Assembly (NCBI GenBank): GCA_036873755.1
Contig: JAVTVY010037335.1
Location: 106,320 to 170,319, forward strand
Direction: 5' to 3'
Source of the DNA: Hanleya hanleyi
Taxonomy: Eukaryota > Mollusca > Polyplacophora > Lepidopleurida > Hanleyidae
Length of the DNA: 64,000 nucleotides
Shown here piece after piece: positions 48,401 through 60,100 of this stretch. The notes beneath the pieces are model-generated. The model was not told where the DNA came from. It worked only from the letters and a program-made list of their open reading frames with translations, and made no database searches. A program made the position numbers and the translations under genes. Within the stretch, counting starts at the first letter, position 1, and every line of letters starts with the position of its first letter.

Positions 48401-48487
48401 GACAGTTAATTACTGGATCAGTCGATCACAATGTGTGTGTCAGCATGGAAGGACTAATGCAGTTTATGCTCTTCCACTAACTTTTTC

Positions 48488-48515
48488 ATCTATCTATCTA
48501 TCTATCTATCTATCG
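48488..48515. repeat. (TATC)n microsatellite
   Basis: About seven uninterrupted TATC units. Confidence 0.95.
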
Positions 48516-48519
48516 AGTT

Positions 48520-49860
48520 GAGTATTTTTTGTGTTAGGCAAAATTGTTTTCTCTCAATTATTGAAAGACTCTTAGGTATCTTGCAACCTTAACAATCATT
48601 TATAGGCAAACAATAACAAGTGTTATCCCAATCAAGCTACGAACCAACAGGAGTAATAACTGATCACAAATAGTTGGTACATGTAAAACAGGATATTCTC
48701 CCCTTATTTTATATATTGCAGAGTTATAAACATGTACATGACATCATCAGAAGTCCTCATTTTACTGGAGATGATCCTAGTTGAATGAAGAAAAAATAAT
48801 ACATACAAAGAATATGCGTAAGAACACAAGCTCCTAGCCTGCGTTAATATGGTTAACCTATTTATGTACATGTATACTGACCTAGCTTATTGCCACAACT
48901 ATTTACATTTCCCAGCATGGAAAATACAACCATATAGAATATGAATGTAGAGTAAACATAAAGAGCATTCTTTCCTTTCATCTCCAATATCAAGTGGGCT
49001 CCATCAAGTCTCAGCAAATGATGTCCCAAACATACTTCACAGGCACAGTGTAATCTGGTTCCAAAAACTGAAGAAGATGCTAAACTCACAAAATAGAAAA
49101 TGAAAGATAAAACCAACCAACAATCTCGCCTAAATTTCTATCCTCACTTAGTTACCTACATGTACTCTCCCAATACATGTATATGCATATCATACTTAGG
49201 TTAATTAAGGATACCGACCCCTCTCTTCCCACTTGCTTATTTTCTATCATGAAACTATTTTATGAATTAGCACTGCTGTTCTTTTCAGAAAAAGATCCCA
49301 TGGGGCTTCAAAATATGCCAGCACATTTAGGCCAAATTTAATACTTGGTGCAGATTATCTGTCTTACCAGAAGTTCATGAACTTCTGGTCTTACAGATAT
49401 ATGCATAATATGGTGCGCATCAATGGTCTTTCAACATCTCTCCATTAATTTCTATCAAAACACAGCAAGGAAGCAATCAGAGATTGCTCAATTGTATGCC
49501 CCCCTCCGCTTTAATCCGACACTGCCCCGCCATTGTTCTGTTCTGTATTGGTCTGTGGAGGCCTAATTCGGATAATTATAAAAATTCTGTTTCAGTCACT
49601 TTTTCGGCATGCCTCACATAATACATATTCCAAGTATCGACCAAGATGGTCGCCGGGGCTTTCGCCAAATCCAAAAATGTGACCTGGTTATGAGACCTAC
49701 ATTTCTTGGAAGTATATTGTGGTAAAATTATGAAGCGATCATGAACTTTGAAATTTGCACCCAATTCTCTCTTTTGGGGGCAATTTTATACTTCAGGACC
49801 TATGTGGTCTGCTTTGGAATGTAGAATAACAATTTTATAGCCATTTTCCCCGTCCAAATC
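48520..49860. other. Intergenic, no gene seen
   Basis: No coding block, splice-bounded exon or repeat array was recognised. Confidence 0.35.
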
Positions 49861-49864
49861 GGTT

Positions 49865-50660
49865 ATGGACTGAGATCCAGCCTGGACAAAAAAATATATC
49901 CCATTCACTTAGGTTTGATGAACAAAGGGCCATAACTCTTGAATATATATGCGAAACGCGGAGAAACTTCACGCTGCACAACTACAGGGCACTGACCACA
50001 TACCTTGCAAATTTCATAATTGTCCATACAATATTAACCAAGATCCAGCCCAGACAAGTTCCATTTCAGGAACAAAGGGCCATAACTCTTGAAAATATAA
50101 GCGAAACGGGGAGAAACTTTATGCTGCACAACTGTGGGGCACTGACCACATACCCTGCAAATTTCATAACTGTCCATACAATATTAACCAAGATCCAGCC
50201 CGGACAAGTCCCAATTCATGGAGATTTCAAGAACAAAGGGCCATAACTCTTGAAAATATAGGCGAAACGCGGAGAACCTCCACGCTGCACAACTACAGGG
50301 CACTGAACATATACCCTGCATATTATCCATACAATATTAACCAAGATCCAGCCCGGACAAGTCCCATTCACAGAGATTTCAGAAAAAGGGCCATAACCCT
50401 TGAGAATTATACCGGAACTCGGAAAAAACTCTATGCTGCACAACTACGAGGCACTGGCCACATTCCATGCAAGTTTCAATCCTGTCCATCAAATATTAAC
50501 CGAGATATCGCGCGGACAAGAAATTTGCCTCGACAGACGGATGGACGGACGGCAGGCCTTGCAGTTTGACGGGGCTGATTGTATGCTTTAACCTTAAATC
50601 AGCCCCGTAAAATGAAAGGCCTGGGACGGATGGACAGACGGACGGACAAAGCGATCTAAT
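49865..50660. mobile_element. Pearl/Helitron-like element: ~152-bp core, GACGG tract, 12-bp hairpin
   Basis: Four units with CCAAGATCCAGCCCGGACAA (49869, 50039, 50189, 50340, then a variant at 50497), GGGCCATAACTCTTGA and GGGCACTGACCACATACC. Then GACGGATGGACGGACGG (~50537), the perfect 12-bp stem ACGGGGCTGATT (50569-50580) / AATCAGCCCCGT (50597-50608), and AAAA. A second GACGGACGGAC stretch follows at ~50636. Confidence 0.7.
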
Positions 50661-50689
50661 TAGAGGGGGGGGCATAATTAATATTGGCA

Positions 50690-53600
50690 ACAAAGGATGT
50701 GGGATTTTTAGCAAGGATTTGGTCCACCTTAGGTGTGATGGAAGTGCCAAAATGCTATGAAAGAAATCGGCCTAAAGTCCATCATTTTGTTGTATATGAT
50801 GATCCTACTAATAATTCAATCCCCCAATCAAAATTCAATCGGGTTGATGCTGTTCTGTAAATTTGATCACTCTCCAAAATCAATGAAATAACGAAGTAAA
50901 TAATAATGGATTATCTGCATGATTTTGGATCATTCTGTCAACTTTGATAATAAATTTGATCACCTCCACATTTCATGGTGGATTACTTCTGACACTTCCT
51001 GTGATTGACTCTCAATTATTAGAGGAATTACTATACTCCTAATAATAATTACAAGGCATAGAGTCTTGTAATTCTCTATTAACATGGTCGTGAAATACCG
51101 TATTTGTACAAAATCATCGAGGAATCCGAAAGGCCCATTCCACAGCACGGATTTTGACAGTGACAACCACATATGAAAAATATTTCATCTTCAGCACACA
51201 CCACAAAATTAAAACCAGCGCTATTTCACCCAATGCCTTGCAATTATTCCGAGTATAAAATGAAGTGTTAACTTCATGGCAAATCCAAAACTTCTTTCAT
51301 ACCGGTATGTGCCTCATGGGTACCAAATCCTCGCTAAAACATGCTATATTCTTTGCTGTGAATGAATATTTTTTTAGTTGCCTTTGCATGTTACTGCTCC
51401 CAACAATTTTCCACCATATACAATGAGCAATGGTGGAGATGTCAGTCCAGTCTCAACTTTAATTATTAGTAATCAAATATGGCTGAATTTTATGTGTTGG
51501 ACACACTGTCCAATGTGACTGCATCCAGCAGACTCCAGTTCTATGGCACCTCTTGACGAATTATGGCGAGGTGATTATATGGTAAATGATAGGATGATTA
51601 ATCTTCAAATATGCAAGTGATCGATGCTGATTTTGCTTACTATTTGACTAGCAAAGAGCATGCCAAAAATATTACATAACATAGTACAATAGAATTTCCT
51701 CCATTCCTCTCCTCAACAGCATAGAGTTGACAAAACTCAGGATAAGAGACCCACCCTAGAGCATTGCTACATGTATGAACTTCAACCAGTGGAAAGACTT
51801 CCAAGTGATCAAGTTTTTGCTTAAAGAAGTCTCATCTTGCAAGTCACTAGCCGCTGTAAGTTGGTCACAATTCCCGAACAACAAAACTTCTGGTCACAAG
51901 CAAGGGCAGCAGTGCCTTTTGACAGCGAGAGTAACACATTTGTTTTCAAAATTTAGGAAAGCTATTCTGTTCAATTAGGTGCTTTTTGTATATTGTCGGA
52001 ATAAAATTAACGTTTTTCAATCGAATTATACTTTAAGGAATTATAGTCATTAGAATCCCTGAACTGTTTCATCACAGAGATTCTCAGTAAATAGTATCCA
52101 ATTTTAGATCTTTTAAATCGCCAATACATAACTATACGAATCATGAAACGGAAGACCAACCGACTTTCAACCACGATTACACACAATGGCTAACTGACCA
52201 ATCAGCAACATGAACGACGATCTTCAAAGTCCTGCAATCCCTTTATGTCTGCGTATTACAATAGCACAAGTTTCCATTTTGATCACAATAATCCCCAGTT
52301 GCGCTACCTAGTGAGTAATGTGAAATATTGATAAGATCATTTTTGGCAATGAAAAATTCTCACCTGCCTTTCAAGTTATTTTGGGTGCTGCATAGGACAA
52401 ACTGTTTGACTGTATGTCAGTTAGCAACAAAGCAAAGGTCTAACACAGAGGTAGAGGATTGCATGAGTTTCCTGGGCAACCACTGATGTTCGTGATATAT
52501 AACACCCATATTTTGACATATTGATGTTACCTGTATTTACTGTGATATGGCAGACACACAAATGCCATTCTCGCACCCATATGCCCTTCATTTGTAATAA
52601 CCCACTTTCTGTTTACGAATTTTTTTTTACCTATATTAATGTGGAAAATGAACCACAATCCTTGCTAATATAGGGAATCTCCAGAGTAGTTACTATAGAA
52701 ATAAGCGCAGTTTAATGAGCTTGGGTGAAAGCACAAATTCACACCACATGGAATGTTCATTTCTTCGACCAGCCAAGTGACACCAAGCATCCCCCTCTTA
52801 TTCTATAAATCATAATGCCCTGGAAAGATGATCAATATTGTCAAGCACCTTCACACATTGTAGTCTTTGAGTGATCAAAGCTCATATGACATTAGTATGC
52901 TAGTACATGTACATCAACACTGACTAACACCGAAAATGATAATTACCACCATAAACACATCATCCAACCCAAAAACGGCGATGTTTGCATGAAGGTAGAT
53001 GTTTTACGCTAATATGATAATAGCCATCATGAAACTACCCCTGATGGACAGGATCCACGTGGCCTAGTCACCTGACTTTCAGACAGCAGTGGATGTAACG
53101 TACGATGTAATATGTACACGCGCACTCTGCATGCATGGTTGTTGTTGTTGTACATCTTTTCATGCATGGATACGACAGACAATATCGTTTAACGTTGAGA
53201 TAAGCAAATATAGACTTCGAACGATCCTTAGATTATGCGAAGAAGCGGTTGGAATTAACTTGCACACTAAAGAATAAGCAGATAGAAGTTTTGGAGCACC
53301 TATACAAAGGGAAAGACTGTTTGTCAGTTTCGAAGAAGAATCCCTATGGCTCGGCATTTTGCCGAAAAAATATCGAACCATGGGAAGTGAATGGCATAGC
53401 AATGGCTGACGTCTGGTGTTAGCCAATCGAATCACTACTCTTAATGATCCAATCACTGGTCCACATACTCCATTACTGTCGGGGATAGTTTCGTGGTGGC
53501 TATTATCATATAACGTAAATCATCAACCTTCGCGCAAACATTGCCGTGTTTGGCTTAACACATCATCAAGTACATGTCTGATACTTATCCTCTTATGGAT

Positions 53601-53970
53601 TTGTAATTCACAACTAAGTTTGATATGCGCCTGAGGGTGACACTCACCATACTGTGAGAGTCCACAGGCAAGTGGGCAACTGATGATTAAACTAATCAAA
53701 CCATTCAACTTTGAATGGCCTAATCATGCTAAGTACCGTACCACCAACATTAACAAATATCACAGGTTGATTTCTTTTCTCAGATTACAAACAAAGACAC
53801 CTGTCACCTTGTGCAACAACCCTTACAAACAATCTGGTATACATGGCATAAATCAATAATGCATTGAGTGATTATTTCTGATACGCAAATACCTGGACAT
53901 AAACCTGGGCTGTTTCACCCTGCAATCCACAGGTAAAAGTTGTGTCCAGTCTCTCACCTGTAGAAGCCTT
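50690..53970. other. Intergenic, no gene seen
   Basis: About 3.3 kb of AT-rich sequence with short frames that lack splice context or familiar motifs. Confidence 0.35.
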
Positions 53971-53971
53971 T

Positions 53972-53977
53972 TTTATT
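53972..53977 (-). promoter_or_regulatory. Candidate polyadenylation signal of SNX8
   Basis: TTTATT on the plus strand is AATAAA on the minus strand, ~82 bp past the SNX8 stop codon. Others may be used. Confidence 0.4.
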
Positions 53978-54058
53978 AGCGCATTAATATCCGATTATAC
54001 CAGCAGCAGCATTTCTAAGTGATGAGGTCATGACTAGGCTGATTGCACGTCAATAATA

Positions 54059-54190
54059 CTAGACTCCGATGCCAGGTCGATTGGAGACCGGTGAACCTAA
54101 AGGCGATGTACTCGGGGAGGCTGATGCTGAACCACCTCTGGGGAATACATTCTCCATAATTGGCTTTACAGCTTCCCACACTCGGGCGAG
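54059..54190 (-). CDS. SNX8: SNX8 last coding exon and stop
   Basis: 43 codons plus TAG: LARVWEAVKPIMENVFPRGG, then SASASPSTSPLGSPVSNRPG, then IGV. VWEAVKP matches the vertebrate VWNDLRP. The rest is a divergent Ser/Pro tail. Confidence 0.9.
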   Translation of the reverse strand, partial: LARVWEAVKPIMENVFPRGGSASASPSTSPLGSPVSNRPGIGV

Positions 54191-57100
54191 CTGAAATACA
54201 TAAACATCACTTTATCAGAAGCATTTTAACAATGTTCGGGAAAATGTTTGATAAACAGTTCCCAAACATGGTTATCTTATTTCTAACTCAGGCATTGAGC
54301 ATCACTAGAAATTTTGTTATTGAGAGCCAATATGGAGTCCAGCAAAGAGCTTCATTCTCACAATAATTCCTCTGTTCAGAGTTTCAGATAAACCTGCATA
54401 GCATATACAGATTGTAAAGGTGAATCCAAAGTCTGGCAGTTGAGGAATTTGTATCAGCTGAAAATTCATAGAGCTCCTTCCAGTACCACATGATGACATG
54501 TTGTGGAATGAAAGTAATTATATCTTTGTATTTTCTCCGGTAAAAATAGTTTACTTCAGCTGGACCCAGCAATTTCAATGCTTCTCCAGAACCAGGAGAA
54601 TAATGGTTGATGAAGAACGAGAAGTTTTGTTACAATTTCAAAAAGAAGAATTGTGTAAAATGCCAAATTTCTTCAAGTAGTAAATTTTGATTGGTGAAAG
54701 TCGGTATGGTCAACATCTCAGAGCTGGAATATCACTTAGACAAAAATATATCTTTAGAGGGAAACTGGGTCGATACTTCATGTAGGAACTTTTGTCTGAG
54801 TCTTTGTGTCATTGAAAAGGCATATGTCTAGATACATTGTTGTCCCCAGACTTGGCTATTGTATCCCCAGACTTGGCTATTGTATGCATTGTCTCGTGAT
54901 TCTTACATAAAGTATGAACCGGAAACGGAAACTGTCTGTAAGCCCACCCAAAGGAAGAAAATATTTTACCTCACTGTGGGCTTTGGACTGAATATCGACC
55001 ATACTATGGAGCATTTCCACGAGAATATCTAGGTTTGCATGGACTAGTTGTGTCTCCATCTGTAGACAGTGCAGTGAGAAGTAGTTCCTATTTTCCATGT
55101 TCGTTATCTGGCTCTCTTGCTGAAAGTACATGTGGATTACACATATAAACAAATGGAATGAACCAAGGTAAAAAATTGTAATACAACTTTGTTAGGCCTA
55201 CACTTTTAGATTTTCCAAAACCAGGCCATATCGCTAGACAAATCCTGTCAGCGCCCCATGTTAAACTTCAAACAACCAGATAGAGAAATATCCCTCAATA
55301 TGTCCTCAAATCCATTGAGAGAAAAATGGAAACATTCATATCTGCTCAAATACAAAACATTCCCCTGTCAGAGTCATTCGGGTTAAAGGGCCCCATCCAT
55401 ATATTACGTACCACTGTAGAACATGCCTGAGTACCAGGTATATCTAAACAGAGACCCCCGGTTCACACTTTATTAAATTGATAAGAGTTGCTAAAACATC
55501 AAAATATCGCGATCTGGTTGCTCGATTTTCCCGGTGTCGAGAGATTAGGGAATAAAGCAGGACAGGGGAGTCAATGTAAATTATGAATCTGTCAGATCAG
55601 GTCAAAATATTTTATCATTTGACTGTAATTTAGCAAGGCAATATAAATTGTCTGAGAGTTCATGTAATTTCTGTATCAGTACAACCAAGATTAACATCTA
55701 ATGAGAAATATTCTACTCCCTTGCCAAGGAAATAATGTACACAAAACTTTATTGGTAATGAACGTGATCTTAACCCTATATCTGACCGGGGGGAGGGGGG
55801 GGGGGTCTTTTTTCTCATGCTCCGGAATGGAGAACAAGAGCCCAAGGGGCTTCAATATACGCCCGTGTATCTGGAATTACATTGGTCCAAATTTCAAGAT
55901 TGTTTGATAGCTTCGATTCCAATTGGTAGCTAGCCTACAATTTTGTGCTTCTGAGAATGTAACATATATAACATCTTATATTGAATGATAAACTAAAACG
56001 AGCTTAACTCTTGGTAACTAGTTGACCTTGAAGCAAGAGCCGAGAGCTCACATATCCCACACTGAAATCGACAATATTCAAACACAAGAAAATAGTAGTT
56101 TTCCTGCAAATGGATTCCTTTCAGACGAGATAATTTTTCATGAAGGAAGAAGAAAGTGATGAAGTAAACCTTTGTTCTTGAGTTAATAAAGAGGTATGAA
56201 GTTCATAAAGGATCCCTCTCCCCATTAAATTACTAAATGTATGGTTGTTATTTCACAACAGTTGTAGCTGTTTCAAATATGAGACAGGATGAATGCCATA
56301 TACATGTAGGGGAGAGAATATTCCAACCTAACACATATGGTCAGCTAAACTTCATTCAGTTTTGAAGGCCTGTGACCTTGACCTTGGACAAATTGATCTC
56401 AAAATGTATGGCTCCTCTTTGCCATGCGAGTGAGGTATACTCAAAGTTTGGTACCATTCCATACCTTGAAATTAGAGATATCGCATGGACAACAAATGTT
56501 AATGGATGAATGGACAGAACGCAACATCGCATTACATGACCTCGTCTTCGACAGGCATATGAAAATGTGATTTCCTGATTTTGGGGTCATAGTTACCTTG
56601 ACCTAAATTTTGGTACACGACACTTCGTCTTCCGTCAATGTATCAATGGACACAAAAAAATCATGATTTTGTATGAATTTCATGATTTTGGGGATCACAG
56701 TGACCTTGACGTTCAGCCTTGACCTACAATTTGGAATGTGACACATCATGTCCCCCTAATGAATCTACGGACACAAAACAAAGTAATTTTCAAAGATTTT
56801 TTGATTTTAGAGTCACAGTGACAGTGACAAACCATCTTCCCGTAATTTCTCAATGGACACAAAAAATCATGATTTTTAACAATTTAACGATTTTGGGGTC
56901 ATAGTGACCTTGACCTACATTTTGGTATGCGACACATCACGTCCCCATAATGTATCTACTGACACAAAAAAAATGTTATTTATAATAATTTCCTGATTTT
57001 GGGGTCACAGTGACCTTTGACCTTTCACCTTGATTCTGGTGTCACAGTCATCTTGACTATTGACCTGGATCTAAATTTTCGTACATGACAAAACGGCTAC

Positions 57101-60100
57101 CCGTAATTTCTCAATGTACTAAAAAAATCATGATTTTTAACAATTTCATGATTTTGGGGTCACACTGACCTTGACCTTTGACCTTGACCTACATTTTGAT
57201 ATGTGACACATTGTGTCCCCCTAATGTATCTACTCACACAAAGAAATGTTATTTTCAATAATTTCCTGATTTTTGGGTCAGTGATCTTTGACCTTCAACC
57301 TTGACCTATATTTTGGTATGCGACACCTCATTTCCCCCTTTTGAATCCATTCATAAAAAATTAGAAATTTTTAATGATTTCCTGATTTTTCCGTCACACT
57401 GACCTTTGACCTCTGACCTCGACCTACATTTCGTATGCAACACATCGTTCTCCCCTAGGGCATCCACTCACCAAAAATTAGAACTGTAGATAGAAAACTG
57501 TCAATGATAAATGATTTCCTGATTTTAGGCAAGTGACCTTTGACCTCGACCTCAATTTTGGTACGCGACACATCGTCTCTACCTAGCGTATCCACTCACA
57601 AAAAATTGCAACTGTGGATAGAAAACTTTCACAGATATAGACCGGACACGAACACTTCAGTGATTTCCTGTTTTTTAGGCCAGTGACCTTTGACCTCTGA
57701 CCTTGACCTTCATTTTGGTATGCGACACATTGTCTCCCCGTAGGGTATCCACTCACCAAAAATTAGAACTGTAGATGGAAAACTGTCCCAGATATAGACC
57801 GGACACGGGGGACGGACAGACGGACAGACGGACGGAAACCGCCATCACATAATACGTCCGCCTTTTGGCGGGCGTATAAAAATAGAGAGCTGAAAATTTG
57901 TGACTTTGTAGCTTCTCATATTGGGGTCATTTTGAGTCTTATTTACAAAATTATCTCGCAAAAAAAAAAAAAAAAATTACAAATATAAAATTTTAAAAAA
58001 ATCGGCCAAAAAATGTCTTGGGAAAATTGTGTGATTGTGACATTAGTGCACCCATTTTGGATCTTTCCTTTACATTTTCTGGTAGAGCTTGACCCAAGGA
58101 TACAGTGTGGTAAGTTTCATCTTCCTAGTCTCAGGGATAACAACGAGAGATCCTGAAGGATCTTGGCGCCCACCATTGTCTGATAATTGTAAGCTAATGA
58201 CTAGAGGATCTTTTTGTCCATTGTTACTAAGAACAAACAAATGATTTGTAATTTTGTTTACAGAATTTCGAATCTGAGCGAAAAAGATCGAAAAAGGGAC
58301 ACTGTAAAACACCAAGATATAATGTAAGTTTCAGGAGTTTCAAGATTTCTAGAAACTACTTATGTCGGTTGTTATAATACAAGAGAAATGAGCAAAGTTA
58401 GTCTGAAAGTGAAAGTACATGTACAGAGGATCCTTCGCCTTTGTTTTGTAGTATTTTTTTTTTTAATTTATTTATTTTTTGCACGTGTCATCATTGGGTA
58501 CTGGAAGCGAAGACCAATCTCTTTGACACTTTGGCATGAGCTATAAAACATACTTAAGATTTTATAATTAGGAACGAATGCTAATTCTGTTCTGTTTACT
58601 GGGCTAGTTTGAGATCCAGTCCGCGCAGTAATGTTGAAACTTCGAAAGTGCCTGAATCCTGATTATCTCCCTTGGATCGAAACATGCAGTAGTTTACAGT
58701 TGTCGAGTTGAGTCACAAGAGTGACGTCCCTTCATGTAGCCGACCCGCCGGCAGGCGAAAGGGTGGAGCAGTTCACTTGCTACTGATTGGACTAAAGAAA
58801 ACTGATTTAAAATTTGAAGAAATACATTTTAATTCCGAATTATTTGAACTCCTTGATATGGAAGGTGAAGGTATGGATATTCTCTATAGTCAAAATATAG
58901 AATATGCCCCACCGTTTGATCCGCCGACTCTTGTGAAGTAACGTAACAACTCGAGAATACCGTATTAATTTGAAGCGCAACTTGGATTTTCGAATCGGAC
59001 CAAAAAAGGTATCTTGCACTACTAGGCCTCATGTGGGACCTGTGTACCAAGTTTCAGAAAGATCCATGAAATATTTCCTGAGAATTCACGATAACAATGT
59101 TTCAAGGGGAAATTCAAGATGGCCACCTTGTGGCCATATTGGATTTTCGATTCGGACCGAAAAAGGTATCTTGCACAACTAGACCATAAGGGGAACCTGT
59201 GTACCAAATTTGAGAAAGATCCATGCAGTACTTCCTGAGAAATCATGATAACAATGTTGCATGGGAAAATCCAAGATGGTTGCCTGTTGGCCATATTGGA
59301 TTTTCAAATCGGACCAGAAAAGGTATCTTGCACAACTAGACGATAAGGAGAACCTGTGTACCAAATTTAACAAAGATCCATGCAGTAGTTCCTGAGAAAT
59401 CGCAATAACAAAATTTCATGGGGAAATCCAATATGGCTGCCTGGTGGCCATATTAGATATTCGAATCGGACCAAAAAAAGGTATCTTGCACAACTAGACC
59501 CCTAAGGGAAACCTGTGTACCAAATCTGAGAAAGATCCATGAAGTAGTTCCTGAGAAATCGCGATAACAAGGTTTCATGGGGAAATCCAAGATGGCTGCC
59601 TTGTGACCATATTGGATTTTCGATTCGGATCGAAAAAGGAATCTTGCACATCTAGACCCTAAGGGGAACCTGTGTACCAAATTTGAGAAAGATCCATGCA
59701 GTACTTCCTGAGAAATGACGATAAAGTTTCATGGGGAAATCCAAGATGGTCGCCTGTTGGCCATATTGGATTTTCAAATCGGGCCAGGAAAGGTATCTTG
59801 CACAACTAGATCCCAAGGGGAACCTGTGTACCAAATTTGAGAAAGATCCATGCAGTACTTCCTGAGAAATGACGATAACAATGTTTCATGGAGAAATGCA
59901 AGATGGCTGCCTGGTGGCCATATTGGATTTTCGAATCGAACCAAAAAAGGTATCTTGCACAACTAGACCGCAAGGGGAACCTGTGTACCAAATTTGAGAA
60001 AGATCCATGCAGTAGTTCCTGAGAAATCGCGATAACAAGGTTTCATGGGGAAATCCAAGATGGCTGCCTTGTGGCCATATTGAATTTTCGATTTGGACTG

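Noticed and set aside
58708..58941. Plus-strand 77-codon frame (SRPAGRRKGGAVHLLLIG...)
   Set aside because: No homology recognised, it abuts a repeat array and lies in a SNX8 intron; kept only as a remark.
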